Shown here one piece after another: positions 22,696 through 32,257 of a stretch of DNA of 64,000 bases. Origin of the DNA: Alphaproteobacteria bacterium (GTDB lineage Bacteria; Pseudomonadota; Alphaproteobacteria; UBA828); contig JAJDXK010000051.1 in assembly GCA_022823305.1 (NCBI GenBank), positions 1-64,000 on the forward strand, read 5' to 3'. Positions within the stretch are counted from its first letter, which is position 1, and every line of letters starts with the position of its first letter. Under the pieces are notes generated by a model. The model ran no database searches. It was not told where the DNA came from and saw only the letters and a list, made by a program, of their open reading frames with translations. The position numbers and the translations under genes are program-made.

Positions 22696-23955
22696 GTGCC
22701 CGCGCTGATTGCCCCGCACGGCGACGCCGGCCTGAAGCCCCTGCTGCTGCCGCGGGAGGCGCGGGACGAGGCACTCAAGAGGGCGCGCACCCTGAAGCGG
22801 CTGCCGCTCTCGACCCGCGAAGTCTCGGACCTCTTCATGCTCGCCATGGGCGCGTATTCGCCGCTCACGGGCTTCATGGGCGCGGCCGACTGGCGCGGCG
22901 CGTGCCTCGAGATGCGCCTGGAGGACGGACTCTTCTGGCCGCTGCCCATCACCCTCTCCTGCGGCGAGGACGCAGCCCCCGCCGTCGGCGACGAGGTGGC
23001 GCTCACCGATGCGGGCGGCGGGATCCTGGCCATTCTCGCGGTCGCCGAGACCTACGCCATCGACAAGGCGCTCGAGTGCCGCGAGGTCTACCGCACCGAC
23101 GACGAGGGCCACCCGGGCGTCGCCAAGGTCATGGCGCAGGGTGCGGTCAACCTGGCGGGACCGGTCTCGGTCCTCTCCGAGGGTCACTTTCCCGAGACCT
23201 ACGCGGGGCTCTACCTGCGCCCTGCCGAGACCCGGGCGCTCTTCGCCGGGAAGGGCTGGGCGACGGTGGCCGCCTTCCAGACCCGCAACCCCATGCACCG
23301 CAGTCACGAGTTCCTCGCCAAGGTCGCCCTCGAGGCGTGCGACGGGCTGCTCATTCACCAGGTTCTGGGTGCGCTCAAGGCGGGCGACATCCCGGCCAGG
23401 GTCCGGGTCCGCGCCATCGACTGGCTGGTCGCCAACCACTTTCCGCAAGGACGGGTGATCCAGGCCGGCTATCCCATCGAGATGCGCTACGCCGGCCCCC
23501 GCGAGGCGCTGCTGCACGCCCTCCTCCGCCAGAACTTCGGCTGCTCGCACCTGGTGGTGGGGCGCGACCACGCCGGGCTCGGCGACTACTACGGGCCCTA
23601 CGACGCGCAGCGCATCTTCGACGAGATCGACGCAGACAGCCTCGCCATCCGGCCGCTCAAGGTCGACGATACCTTCCATTGCTTCGACTGCGAGGGCATG
23701 GCGACGGGCAACGTGTGTTTCGCCGCCGAAGGCGGGGAGGACCCGGTGGGCGAGGAGGAGCGCCATCGTGCGGTGGCGGCGGTGGCGACGGGCAGCGCCG
23801 GGGGCCGGCCCTGTCGCCTGGGCGATGCCGGAAAGCTCCGTATCTCGGGCACACGGCTGCGCGAGATGTTCGCGAACGCCGAGGCGATCCCACCCGAGTT
23901 CAGCCGCGACGGCGTGCTCGCCATCCTCCGGGCCTATTACGAGGGTAGCCCGTGA
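22696..23955 (+). CDS. sat: ATP sulfurylase (sulfate adenylyltransferase), dissimilatory type
   Basis: A 419-residue monofunctional Sat with GTG start after ACGAGGACG. The active-site block is FQTRNPMHRSHEFLAK, containing the QxRNPxHxxHE pattern, and VVGRDHAGLGDYYGPYD carries the second signature. The C-terminal RISGTRLREMF is also conserved. No APS kinase domain is fused. In sulfur oxidisers it works in reverse, making ATP and sulfate from APS and pyrophosphate. It closes the aprM-aprB-aprA-sat unit. Confidence 0.94.
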   Translation: MPALIAPHGDAGLKPLLLPREARDEALKRARTLKRLPLSTREVSDLFMLAMGAYSPLTGFMGAADWRGACLEMRLEDGLFWPLPITLSCGEDAAPAVGDEVALTDAGGGILAILAVAETYAIDKALECREVYRTDDEGHPGVAKVMAQGAVNLAGPVSVLSEGHFPETYAGLYLRPAETRALFAGKGWATVAAFQTRNPMHRSHEFLAKVALEACDGLLIHQVLGALKAGDIPARVRVRAIDWLVANHFPQGRVIQAGYPIEMRYAGPREALLHALLRQNFGCSHLVVGRDHAGLGDYYGPYDAQRIFDEIDADSLAIRPLKVDDTFHCFDCEGMATGNVCFAAEGGEDPVGEEERHRAVAAVATGSAGGRPCRLGDAGKLRISGTRLREMFANAEAIPPEFSRDGVLAILRAYYEGSP

Positions 23956-24029
23956 CGCTCTATGATGGCTGACGAGCAAGGCGGGCCCGCGCGGGCCCGG
24001 CACGGGCAGAAAGGACAGGGAGGCGCATC

Positions 24030-24938
24030 ATGGCGGAGGTATCTTCAGGCGGGCGCGATCTCGTGGGCTACGGCGCGAACCCGCCGGCAATCCCTTGGCC
24101 GGGCGGAGCGCGGCTCGCAGTCTCGGTGGTGGTCAACTACGAGGAAGGCTCGGAGTATTCGCACGCCATGGGCGATGCACACCAGGAAGGGCTCACCGAG
24201 TTCGGCAACTACCCGCTGCCCGAGGACTACCGCAACCTCGCCATGGAATCGATGTTCGAGTACGGCTCCCGCGCCGGCGTCTGGCGCATCCTGCGCCTCT
24301 TCGAGGAGACCGGGGTCGCGTCGACCTTCTATGCCTGCGCCCTCGCCTTCGAGCAGAACCCGGAGGTCGCCCGCGCGGTCGTCGCCGGCGGCCACGAGGT
24401 GTGCAGCCACGGCTGGCGCTGGGAGGAGGTGTTCCGCCTCTCACGGGAGGAGGAGCGCGAGCACATCCGGCTCGCCATCGAATCCTTCGAGCGCACCTGC
24501 GGCAAGCGGCCTGTGGGCTGGTACTGCCGCTTCGGCCCCTCGGTCCACACCCGCGAGCTGGTGGTGGACGAAGGGGGCTTCATCTACGATTCCGACGCCT
24601 ACAACGACGACCTGCCCTACTTCGTCGAGGTCTCGGGCAAGCGCCATCTGGTGGTGCCCTATACGTGCGATATCAATGACTTCTCTTTCTGGACGGCGCC
24701 CGGCTTCCTCACCGCCGAACACTTCTATCAGTACGCGCGGGACAGCTTCGACACGCTCTACGCCGAATCCGCGACCTGCCCGAAGATGATGTCGATCGGG
24801 CTGCACGCCCGCATGATCGGCCGCCCCGGCCGGATCGGAGGACTCGCCCGCTTCATCGAGCACGCGCAAGCGCACGAGGGCGTCTGGTTCGCGACGCGCG
24901 AGGAGATTGCCCGCCACTGGCTCGCCGCGGCGGGGTAG
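24030..24938 (+). CDS. Polysaccharide-deacetylase-family protein, PuuE (allantoinase)-like
   Basis: A 302-residue NodB-fold protein. ATG 24030 follows an ACAGGGAGG ribosome site. The opening DLVGYGANPPAIPWPGGAR and VNYEEGSEYSH closely resemble PuuE, the metal-independent allantoinase of the urate pathway. VCSHGWRWEEVFRLSREEE and GLHARMIGRPGR are also typical. It likely opens a cyclic ureide, or acts on a related amide. That matches the hydantoin-type chemistry of the operon upstream, from which it is separated by the apr-sat genes. No other urate-pathway genes are present, so the precise substrate is open. Confidence 0.8.
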   Translation: MAEVSSGGRDLVGYGANPPAIPWPGGARLAVSVVVNYEEGSEYSHAMGDAHQEGLTEFGNYPLPEDYRNLAMESMFEYGSRAGVWRILRLFEETGVASTFYACALAFEQNPEVARAVVAGGHEVCSHGWRWEEVFRLSREEEREHIRLAIESFERTCGKRPVGWYCRFGPSVHTRELVVDEGGFIYDSDAYNDDLPYFVEVSGKRHLVVPYTCDINDFSFWTAPGFLTAEHFYQYARDSFDTLYAESATCPKMMSIGLHARMIGRPGRIGGLARFIEHAQAHEGVWFATREEIARHWLAAAG

Positions 24939-24944
24939 CCCCCG

Positions 24945-26084
24945 TCACTCCGCCAGCAGGCGCCGGGCGATGATGAGGCGCATGATCTCGTTGGTGCCTT
25001 CGAGGATCTGGTGCACGCGCAGGTCGCGCAGGTGGCGCTCGATGGGGAAGTCCATCAGGTAGCCGTAGCCGCCCAGCAGCTGCAGCGCCTGGTTGCAGAC
25101 CTCGAATCCCGTATCGGTGGCGAAGCGCTTGGCCATGGCGGTCGCCGCGGTGGCGTCGGCGCTGCCCGCGTCCAGCGTCGCCGCGGCGCGGTGGATCAGC
25201 AGGCGGGCCGCCTCCAGGTTCGTCGCCATGTCGGCGAGCCGGAACTGCAGCGCCTGGAACTCCGCGAGCTTGCGGCCGAACTGCTCGCGCTGCAGCAGGT
25301 GGTCGCGGGCGATCTCCAGGCTCGCCTGGGCCGCGCCGATGGAGCACGCGCCGATGTTGATGCGCCCGCCGTCGAGCCCCGCCATGGCGATCCTGAAGCC
25401 TTGGCCCTCGGCGCCGATCAGGTTCTCCGCCGGCACGCGGCAGTCCTCGAAGGTCACCATGGCGGTGGGCTGGCTGTGCCAGCCGAGCTTCTTCTCCTGC
25501 GCGCCGAAGCCGAGCCCCGGCGCATCGCGCTCCACCGCGATGCACGAGATGCCGTCGGCGCCCTGTCCGCCGGTCCGCACCATGCAGACGTAGACGTCGG
25601 CATGGCCGCCGCCGGAGATGAAAGCCTTGGTGCCGTTCAGCACGTAGTGCTCGCCGTCAAGCCGCGCGCTGGTGCGGAGCGAGGCGGCGTCCGAGCCCGA
25701 GCCCGGCTCGGTGAGACAGTAGGCCGCGAAGTGCTCCATGCTGGCGAGCCGGGGGAGGAAGCGGCGGCGCTGCGCGTCCGCGCCGAAGCGGTCGATCATC
25801 CAGGACGCCATGTTGTGGATGGAGATGTAGGCGGCGGTCGACGCGCAGCCCCGCGCCAGCCCTTCGAAGATCAGCGCGGCGTCCAGCCGCGTCAGGTTCG
25901 AGCCACCGACATCGTCGCGCACATAGATGCCGGCGAAGCCCAGCGCTGCGGCCTGGCGCAGCGCATCGATGGGGAAGGTGCAGTCGCGGTCCCACGCCGC
26001 GGCATGGGGCGCGAGCTCGTTCTCGGCGAAGTCCTGCGCGAGCGCGCGGAACGCCTCCTGCTCTTCCGAGAGGGTGAAGTCCAT
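24945..26084 (-). CDS. Acyl-CoA dehydrogenase, isobutyryl-CoA dehydrogenase-like
   Basis: A 379-residue FAD enzyme. Signatures are [15 protein letters not shown] and [15 protein letters not shown] in the middle domain, [20 protein letters not shown], and the C-terminal [12 protein letters not shown]. Glu362 is at the usual catalytic-base position of short/branched-chain enzymes. Overall it looks most like isobutyryl-CoA dehydrogenase of valine breakdown. It would pass electrons to ETF. The start lies seven bases after the stop of the AbrB-type gene, so it is probably last in a moaA-nadK-abrB-acd minus-strand run. It ends six bases from the convergent PuuE-like gene. Confidence 0.88.
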   Translation of the reverse strand: MDFTLSEEQEAFRALAQDFAENELAPHAAAWDRDCTFPIDALRQAAALGFAGIYVRDDVGGSNLTRLDAALIFEGLARGCASTAAYISIHNMASWMIDRFGADAQRRRFLPRLASMEHFAAYCLTEPGSGSDAASLRTSARLDGEHYVLNGTKAFISGGGHADVYVCMVRTGGQGADGISCIAVERDAPGLGFGAQEKKLGWHSQPTAMVTFEDCRVPAENLIGAEGQGFRIAMAGLDGGRINIGACSIGAAQASLEIARDHLLQREQFGRKLAEFQALQFRLADMATNLEAARLLIHRAAATLDAGSADATAATAMAKRFATDTGFEVCNQALQLLGGYGYLMDFPIERHLRDLRVHQILEGTNEIMRLIIARRLLAE

Positions 26085-26091
26085 GGCCCGC

Positions 26092-27231
26092 CTAGCTTAG
26101 CGAGCGTCGGCGCGCCTCGGCGAGGCGAAATATCAGCGGCGCCGCGATCACGATCAGGATGATGCGCGCGACGTGGTGGGTGGAGACGAAGGCGGCGGCG
26201 CTGCCGAAGGAGAGCGCGATCAGGCTCATCTCCGCGAGCCCGCCGGGCGCCAGCGCGAGGAAGAGGGCGGAGCCGGCGAGGTCGGTGGCGGCGCCGAGCC
26301 CGTGGGCGGCGCCGGCGGCGATCAGCACCATCAGCACCGCGACCAGCGCGGCCAGCAGCATCACGCGCCAGAGCTCGCGGGGCGCCATGCCGACGAAGCG
26401 CGCGCCGATGGCGCCGCCGAGGATCACCTGGGCGGCGGCCACCAGCTCGCCCGGCGGCTGGGCCGAGACCAGCCCGCTCAGGTGCAGCGCGGCGCTCAGG
26501 ACCAGTGGCCCCACAAGCTGGGCCGCCGGCACGCGCAGCGCCTTCGCCGCCGGATAGCCGACGAAGGCGCAGGCCACCAGCGCGACGAGGTCGACCCAGG
26601 AGGCCCCGCCGCCCGCCGGCAGCGGCAGGCCCACCGGCTCGTAGCCCTCCACCAGGCGGTAGTAGAAGGCGATGAGGAACACCGCGACGAGGATGCGCGT
26701 GCCGTGGGTGAGCGAGATCTTGCGCCCGTCGCCGCCCATGCTCTCGCCCAGCACCATCATCTCGCTGAGCCCGCCCGGCATGGAGGCGAAGTAGGCGGTC
26801 GCCCGGTCGTAGCCGCCGATCCTGCGGAAGACGGCGTAGGCCATGGCCGCCGTCGCCACCGTGGACAGCACCACGCCCGAGAGCCCCACGTACCAGTCGG
26901 CGATGCGGGCGAAGAGATCGAGCGTGAACTGGCTGCCGAGCAGCACGCCCAGGATCGCGATCATGGCGTTGCGGACGGCGGGCGGCACCTGTAGTGGCGC
27001 GCCGCCGAGCGCGGCCGCCGTCGCCGCGGTCATGGCGCCCAGCATCCAGGGCAGAGGCAGGGCCAGCGCATGGAAGACCGCGCCGCCTGCGGCGCCGAGT
27101 CCGATGGCGAGCGCGAAGCGCTGCGCAGCCACGCGCAGGTTTGCGGCGCGGACGCCGCCGAGGAAGGGGGGGCGCTCCCGCTTCACGGATCGCGCCGGCG
27201 CGAGGCGTGGCCGGGACTGCGAGGGGAGCAC
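26092..27231 (-). CDS. AbrB-family (PF05145-type) integral membrane protein
   Basis: A polytopic membrane protein of up to 379 residues. The first about 35 residues are basic and may not be translated; a later start near [21 protein letters not shown] is possible. Two similar halves, each with about five hydrophobic segments, are visible. Family motifs include [31 protein letters not shown] in the first half and [18 protein letters not shown] in the second. Proteins of this family are annotated as ammonia-monooxygenase-like or AbrB regulators, but they look like transporters. The function is unknown. Confidence 0.78.
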   Translation of the reverse strand: MLPSQSRPRLAPARSVKRERPPFLGGVRAANLRVAAQRFALAIGLGAAGGAVFHALALPLPWMLGAMTAATAAALGGAPLQVPPAVRNAMIAILGVLLGSQFTLDLFARIADWYVGLSGVVLSTVATAAMAYAVFRRIGGYDRATAYFASMPGGLSEMMVLGESMGGDGRKISLTHGTRILVAVFLIAFYYRLVEGYEPVGLPLPAGGGASWVDLVALVACAFVGYPAAKALRVPAAQLVGPLVLSAALHLSGLVSAQPPGELVAAAQVILGGAIGARFVGMAPRELWRVMLLAALVAVLMVLIAAGAAHGLGAATDLAGSALFLALAPGGLAEMSLIALSFGSAAAFVSTHHVARIILIVIAAPLIFRLAEARRRSLS

Positions 27232-27253
27232 ACGGGGAGCCGGGAACGCTCTC

Positions 27254-28021
27254 TCAGGGCGTGAACTGCTCGCTGAGGATGCGCTCGGTGAGACTGTGCT
27301 CGGGGTCGAAGAGCAGGTGGATCGCCGTCGCGTGATCGACCGCCACCTCGACCGAGGCCACGTCGCGCACCTCGGTGTAGTCGGCGACCGCGCTGACCGG
27401 GCGCTTGTCGTGCTCGATCACCTCGAGCCTGACGGTCGCCTCGTGCAACAGCAGCGCGCCGCGCCAGCGCCGCGGCCTGAAGGCGCTGATCGGCGTGAGC
27501 GCTAGGATGTTGGCACCGAGCGGGATGATGGGTCCATGGGCGGAGAGGTTGTAGGCGGTGCTGCCCGCGGGCGTCGCCACCAGCACGCCGTCGCAGATGA
27601 GCTCGTCCACGCGCACGACGCCGTCCACGCTGATTCTGATCTTCGCGGCCTGGCGGGTCTCGCGCAGCATCGAGACCTCGTTGATGGCGAGCGCCTCGCG
27701 CGTCTCGCCGTGGATCGTCGCCGCCCGCATGCGGAGCGGATGCAGCGTCGTGCCGTGCGCGCGTTCCAGCCGCGCCGGCAGGTCCTCGAGCGAGAACGCG
27801 TTCATCAGGAAGCCGACCGTGCCTCGGCTCATGCCGTAGATCGGCGTGCCCTGGCTCAGGAAGCGGTGCTGCGTCTCCAGCATGAAGCCGTCGCCACCCA
27901 AAGCGATGACGACGTCGGCCTCGGCCGGCTCGGCGAGAGGATAGCGGGCGGCGACCTCGGCAAGCGCGGCCTGGGCATCGGCGGCGCTGGATGCGACGGC
28001 GGCCATCCTCCGGTAACGCAT
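27254..28021 (-). CDS. nadK: NAD kinase
   Basis: A 255-residue kinase making NADP from NAD and ATP. ATG 28021 opens [12 protein letters not shown]; an upstream open frame is ignored because it overlaps moaA in another frame. The diagnostic GGDGFML motif is at residues 42-48. [10 protein letters not shown] supplies the NE motif, and [19 protein letters not shown] is the conserved binding loop. Length is typical for alphaproteobacteria. It lies 47 bases downstream of moaA and 22 bases before the AbrB-type gene. Confidence 0.93.
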   Translation of the reverse strand: MRYRRMAAVASSAADAQAALAEVAARYPLAEPAEADVVIALGGDGFMLETQHRFLSQGTPIYGMSRGTVGFLMNAFSLEDLPARLERAHGTTLHPLRMRAATIHGETREALAINEVSMLRETRQAAKIRISVDGVVRVDELICDGVLVATPAGSTAYNLSAHGPIIPLGANILALTPISAFRPRRWRGALLLHEATVRLEVIEHDKRPVSAVADYTEVRDVASVEVAVDHATAIHLLFDPEHSLTERILSEQFTP

Positions 28022-28068
28022 GGAATCCCCCGATGGGCGGCGCGGGGCTCGGGCTGGGCGGCGGCGGC

Positions 28069-29061
28069 TCAGCCGCCGGTCACGCTCATGTGGCGGCCGA
28101 CCGCAGGGCGCGTGTGGCGGCGGTCGATGATGAAGTCGTGGCCCTTGGGCTTGCGCCCGATCGCCTCGTGGATCGCGGCGATCAGCACCTCGTCGCTCTC
28201 GCTCCGGCGCAGCGGCGTGCGCAGGTCGGCCGCGTCCTCCTGGCCGAGGCACATGTAGAGCGTGCCGGTGCAGGTGAGTCGCACCCGGTTGCAGGATTCG
28301 CAGAAGTTGTGGGTGAGCGGCGTGATGAAGCCGAGGCGCTGGCCGGTCTCGCGCACGGTGACGTAGCGCGCGGGCCCGCCGGTGCGGTGGTCGCTCTCGT
28401 CGAGGGTCCAGCGTTTGCGCAGGCGCGCGCGCACCATGGAGAGAGGCAGGTAGTGCTCGGTGCGGTCGCCGTCGATTTCGCCCAAGGGCATGGTCTCGAT
28501 GAAGGTGAGGTCGTGGCCTTGCGTCCCGCACCAGGCGACCAGGTCCTCGATCTCGTCCTCGTTGACGCCGCGCAGCGCCACGGTGTTGATCTTGACCTTG
28601 AGTCCCGCCGCCTGCGCCGCCTCGATCCCCGCCATCACCTGCTCCAGCCGGCCCCAGCGGGTGATCTGCGCGAACTTGTCGGGATCGCGGGTGTCGAGGG
28701 AGATGTTCACCCGGCGCACGCCGGCGGCATGGAGGCGTTCCGCATGGCGCGGAAGCTGGCTGCCGTTGGTGGTGAGCGTCAGCTCGTCGAGCGCGCCGCT
28801 CCGCAGGTGCCGGCCCAGGCTCTCGAACAGCCCGATCACGCCCTTGCGCACCAGCGGCTCGCCGCCGGTGATGCGAAGCTTGCGCACGCCGAGGCCGACG
28901 AAGGCGCTGCACAGGCGGTCTAGCTCCTCCAGCGTCAGCAGCTCGGCCTTGGGCAGGAAGCTCATGTGCTCGGACATGCAGTAGACGCAGCGGAAGTCGC
29001 AGCGGTCCGTGACCGAGATCCGCAGGTAGGTGACGTGACGCTCGAATGGGTCGATCAACAT
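28069..29061 (-). CDS. moaA: GTP 3',8-cyclase (molybdenum cofactor biosynthesis)
   Basis: A 330-residue radical-SAM enzyme that converts GTP to the cyclic precursor of molybdopterin. The start [20 protein letters not shown] is at 29061. The SAM cluster is Cys21, 25 and 28 in CDFRCVYC. The C-terminal cluster ligands lie in [15 protein letters not shown]. The protein ends in the functionally important GG (SVTGG). It supplies cofactor for molybdoenzymes such as the sulfite-oxidase-type protein at 38381. No moaC or moeA is nearby. It is divergent from the 2OG oxygenase across a 169-bp, partly AT-rich gap. Confidence 0.95.
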   Translation of the reverse strand: MLIDPFERHVTYLRISVTDRCDFRCVYCMSEHMSFLPKAELLTLEELDRLCSAFVGLGVRKLRITGGEPLVRKGVIGLFESLGRHLRSGALDELTLTTNGSQLPRHAERLHAAGVRRVNISLDTRDPDKFAQITRWGRLEQVMAGIEAAQAAGLKVKINTVALRGVNEDEIEDLVAWCGTQGHDLTFIETMPLGEIDGDRTEHYLPLSMVRARLRKRWTLDESDHRTGGPARYVTVRETGQRLGFITPLTHNFCESCNRVRLTCTGTLYMCLGQEDAADLRTPLRRSESDEVLIAAIHEAIGRKPKGHDFIIDRRHTRPAVGRHMSVTGG

Positions 29062-29230
29062 TGCTCGTGCTCCGTGGGCACAGGGCTGGCACCGGCCCTC
29101 GCCCGGCGCCATATTACGCGATATTGCCTTGGGGCCGCGAATTTCTCGCGCGGAATCCGGGTCAAAATTGCGCGATTGCCCGCGTGCCGCTGCTAGGATC
29201 GCGCGGCACGGGCATGGCGGAGGCTGGACG

Positions 29231-30247
29231 GTGGCGCGCTCGGTGGTTCCGGTGATCGACATCGCGCCCTTCCTCGCCGGCGGGGGCGGGGACAAGGCGC
29301 GCGTGGCCGCGCAGGTCGACGACGCCTGCCGCGAGATCGGTTTCCTCGTGATCGAGGGCCACGGCGTGGCGGCGGCGCGGATCGAAGAGATGCGCAGCGT
29401 GACCCGCGCCTTCTTCGCGCTGCCGCACTGGGAGAAGCTGCGGGTCAAGATGCCGCCGGACCGCTACCGCGGGCTGATGACCGTGGGCAGCGAGGACGTG
29501 GCCTACAGCATGGACGGGGACGAGAACGCGCCCGACTGGCGCGAGAGCTTCGTCACCGGGCCGCACGATCATGCCTACGACGAATACCACTACGGCGCGG
29601 AGGGCTGGCGCTTCTTCGCCGCCAACCTGTGGCCCGACCGGCCGGCGGAGATGCGCCCGCTGTGGGAGGCCTACTACGGCGTGATGGAGCGGCTGGCGGG
29701 CGACCTGATGCGCATCTTCGCCGTGGCGCTCGGCCTCGACGAGCACTTCTTCGCCGACAAGATCGACCGCCACATCACCAACTTCATCGCCTCCTACTAC
29801 CCGCCGCAGCCGACCCCACCGGCGCCCGGCCAGCTTCGCTGCGGCCCGCATGCGGACTACGGCAGCCTCACCATCGTCTCGTCCGACACCGACGTCGGCG
29901 GGCTCCAGGTTCTGGGGCGGGACGGCGCCTGGGCCGACGTGCCCTGCATCTCCGGCACCTTCGTCATCAACCTCGGCGATCTGATGGCGGAATGGACCAA
30001 CGACCGCTGGCGCTCCACCCTGCACCGCGTCGTCAACCCTCCGCGCGCGGAAGCAGACAGCAGCCGGCTCTCGCTGCTCTTCTTCCACCAGCCCAACTAC
30101 GACGCCGTGATCGAGTGCATCCCGAGCTGCACCGACAAGGCCAACCCGCCGCGCTATGCGCCCATCACCTCGGGCGCCCACGTCGCGCGCAAGATCGACC
30201 TGAGCCGCCGGCCGCTGCTCGACGGCGCGGCAGGGGCCGCGGGATAG
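29231..30247 (+). CDS. 2-oxoglutarate/Fe(II) oxygenase, isopenicillin-N-synthase-like
   Basis: A 338-residue non-heme iron oxygenase. GTG 29231 was chosen because CGGAGG sits seven bases upstream and [10 protein letters not shown] is the family start. The N-terminal domain shows [12 protein letters not shown]. Iron ligands are visible in [13 protein letters not shown] (HxD) and [10 protein letters not shown] (second His). The co-substrate Arg is in [12 protein letters not shown]. It would hydroxylate or desaturate a small molecule; substrate unknown. A glutamine-synthetase-like ligase follows after 98 bases, suggesting joint action on an amine or amino acid. Confidence 0.88.
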   Translation: MARSVVPVIDIAPFLAGGGGDKARVAAQVDDACREIGFLVIEGHGVAAARIEEMRSVTRAFFALPHWEKLRVKMPPDRYRGLMTVGSEDVAYSMDGDENAPDWRESFVTGPHDHAYDEYHYGAEGWRFFAANLWPDRPAEMRPLWEAYYGVMERLAGDLMRIFAVALGLDEHFFADKIDRHITNFIASYYPPQPTPPAPGQLRCGPHADYGSLTIVSSDTDVGGLQVLGRDGAWADVPCISGTFVINLGDLMAEWTNDRWRSTLHRVVNPPRAEADSSRLSLLFFHQPNYDAVIECIPSCTDKANPPRYAPITSGAHVARKIDLSRRPLLDGAAGAAG

Positions 30248-30345
30248 CGGCAGGGGCGGCGGGTCTCGCGTGCGTCGCGCTTGACTCGAGGCCGGCGGGC
30301 CGCATGGTGCAGTCCCGGCGGCAACGAGACGGAAGGGAGGCAGCC

Positions 30346-31695
30346 GTGGCCGAGGATTCAGGGCAGGGCGCCCACGATCAGATCGACGACGCGCTGGCAC
30401 GGCTCGAGCGCGACGGCATCCAGCATGTCCGCTTCGAGCTGCCGGACATGCACGGCTCCGCCCGCTCCAAGCAGGTGCCGGTGGAGCAGTTCGCCGCCAC
30501 CGCGCGCGCGGGCCTCAACATGTACGGCGGCATCGTGGCGCTGGACACCGCCTCGCACGTGATCCCCGGCACCCTCTACAACGAGGAGGTCAAGTACAAG
30601 GACCAGACCCTGCGCCCGGACCTCGCGACCCTCGCTTCCGTGCCTTGGCTCGACGGCATGGCCAAGGTCATCTGCGACACCGCGTGGGAGGACGGCACGC
30701 CGCTCCACGCCGCCCCTCGCCACGTCGCGCGCCGCATGCTGGAGCGCGCCGCCGATCTCGGCTTCGGCATCCAGAGCGCGCACGAGTACGAATTCTACGT
30801 GCTCGACCGCGAGACGCACCAGCCCTTCTTCGGCGGCGTCCACATCTTCAACAACCTGCGCAACGACCACCTGCCGGCGATCCGCGAGGTGGTCGACGGC
30901 CTGCGCGCAGCCGGCATCCCGATGCTGACGGCCAACGCCGAGTACGCCCCCTCGCAGTACGAGCTGGTCTACAGCCATGCCGAGGGGCTGGCCGGCATCG
31001 ATAACGCCTTCACCTTCAAGAACGGGGTGAAGGAGATCGTGCAGCACGCGGGGCTCTGCGCGACCTTCATGGGCAAGCCGTCTGCGGACTCGGCGGGCTC
31101 CGGCTGCCACTACCACATCAGCCTCTTCGATCGCGGGAGCAGGCGGAGCGCCTTCTACGACCCCGACAACCCGGGCGAGATGACGGCGACGCTCCGCCAC
31201 TTCGTGCAGGGGCTGCTCGACCACGGCGCCGCCTGCATGGCGCTCTTCAACCCGACGCCCAACTGCTACCGCAGGCTCACGCCGCACACCTTCGCGCCGT
31301 CGAACGTGAGCTGGGGCGAGGAGGACCGCAGCGCCATGGTGCGCATCAAGGGGCCCGGCACGCCGGGGATGCACGTGGAGATGCGGGCCTCTTCGGCGAT
31401 CAGCAACCCCTATCTCTGCGCCGCCGGCACGCTCGCCTGCGGGCTGCTGGGCTTGAGCGAGCAGCGCGCGCTGGTCGACCAGTCCGAGGGGCCGAGCGAG
31501 GACGACCCCAGTCTCGCGCCCTTCCCGGCCAACCTCGAGGCCGCGCTCGCCGCGCTCGCGGCCGACAGCGCGATGGTGGAGCTGCTGGGCGAGGAGTTCG
31601 TCACCGTCTTCACCACCATGAAGCGCGCCGAATTGGCCCGCTTCAACGCCCACGTCACCCAGTGGGAGCGCGACGAGTACATCGAGCTCTATTGA
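30346..31695 (+). CDS. Glutamine-synthetase-family ligase (GlnT / gamma-glutamylpolyamine synthetase-like)
   Basis: A 449-residue GS-fold ligase with GTG start after GGAAGGGAGG. The beta-grasp N-domain contains HVRFELPDMHGSARSKQVP. Metal ligands are in HEYEFYVLD and NAEYAPSQYELV. The GSGCHYHISLFD segment gives the nucleotide-site His. FAPSNVSWGEEDRSAMVRI and RASSAISNPYL are conserved. Such non-housekeeping enzymes glutamylate polyamines, ethanolamine, methylamine or anilines using ATP. The absence of an amtB/glnB context argues against ammonia assimilation. It pairs with the 2OG oxygenase upstream. Confidence 0.85.
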   Translation: MAEDSGQGAHDQIDDALARLERDGIQHVRFELPDMHGSARSKQVPVEQFAATARAGLNMYGGIVALDTASHVIPGTLYNEEVKYKDQTLRPDLATLASVPWLDGMAKVICDTAWEDGTPLHAAPRHVARRMLERAADLGFGIQSAHEYEFYVLDRETHQPFFGGVHIFNNLRNDHLPAIREVVDGLRAAGIPMLTANAEYAPSQYELVYSHAEGLAGIDNAFTFKNGVKEIVQHAGLCATFMGKPSADSAGSGCHYHISLFDRGSRRSAFYDPDNPGEMTATLRHFVQGLLDHGAACMALFNPTPNCYRRLTPHTFAPSNVSWGEEDRSAMVRIKGPGTPGMHVEMRASSAISNPYLCAAGTLACGLLGLSEQRALVDQSEGPSEDDPSLAPFPANLEAALAALAADSAMVELLGEEFVTVFTTMKRAELARFNAHVTQWERDEYIELY

Positions 31696-31712
31696 GGGGC
31701 TGCCACGCCCCT
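31695..31712. terminator. Weak hairpin between convergent genes
   Basis: AGGGGC-tgccac-GCCCCT is a 6-bp stem directly after the GS-like stop, followed by GCCGCCGGCGGC. There is no U-run. It may act as a bidirectional terminator with the cupin gene. Confidence 0.3.
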
Positions 31713-31728
31713 GCCGCCGGCGGCGTAC

Positions 31729-32151
31729 TCAGTCGCGCGGGCCGGGGCGCCAGCCGGGCGGGGCGAGCTCGAAGCCGTCGAAGGTGAAGGCCGGCGCCAC
31801 GGTGCAGCCGACCAGGGTCCACGCGCCCTCGGTCCGCGCGCTCTGCCAGGCCCCGGCAGGAACCGCCACCTGGGGCTCCGCGTCGGCGCCTGCGCCGAGG
31901 CGATGGCGCGCGGTCGCGATGCCGTCGAGCGAGAGTTCGAGACTCAGCGCAGCGCCGGCGTGGAAGTTCCAGATCTCCACCGCATCGACCCGGTGCCAGG
32001 CGGAGACCTCGTCCGCCTTCAGCAGGTAGTAGATGGAGGTCACCGCGCCGCGCCCGCCGTCCCCGGCGGGGGCGCGAAAGGTCTCGCGGTAGTGCCCGCC
32101 CTCGGGATGCGGCGCGAGGCGGTAGCGGGCGATGATCTCGTCGGCCTCCAT
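31729..32151 (-). CDS. Cupin-domain protein (DUF985-like)
   Basis: A 140-residue single-domain cupin. The PHPEGGHYRETFRAP start and SIYYLLKADEVSAWHRVDAVEIWNFHAG core are characteristic of the DUF985 cupin group. LVGCTVAPAFTFDGFELA forms the end. Members bind a metal or sugar nucleotide, and none of that is readable here. It is divergent from the SH3b-MORN gene (106-bp gap) and convergent with the GS-like gene. Confidence 0.82.
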   Translation of the reverse strand: MEADEIIARYRLAPHPEGGHYRETFRAPAGDGGRGAVTSIYYLLKADEVSAWHRVDAVEIWNFHAGAALSLELSLDGIATARHRLGAGADAEPQVAVPAGAWQSARTEGAWTLVGCTVAPAFTFDGFELAPPGWRPGPRD

Positions 32152-32242
32152 CGGTGCTCCCCCCTTGCGGCGCTCCGGCAGCGTCCGCGCGAATTGTGCG
32201 GTCCCCGTGCGCTTCGGGGCACGAACGCGGCGCCATCTGTAC

Positions 32243-32248
32243 TATACT
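32243..32248 (+). promoter_or_regulatory. -10 box placed for a possible leaderless transcript
   Basis: TATACT lies only ten bases before the ATG at 32258 (seven before a GTG at 32255). Transcription would start at about the initiation codon. No ribosome-binding sequence is seen before the start, and no clear -35 is visible. Confidence 0.4.
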
Positions 32249-32257
32249 CGGCCCGTG

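Noticed and set aside
20362-23955. Dissimilatory sulfate reduction
   Set aside because: No qmo or dsr genes are visible, AprM is present, and the surroundings (BoxB oxygenase, 2OG oxygenase) indicate an aerobe; the oxidative direction fits better.
24945-29061. AbrB-type gene as a DNA-binding regulator
   Set aside because: The product has about ten membrane segments and no DNA-binding domain; the family name is historical.
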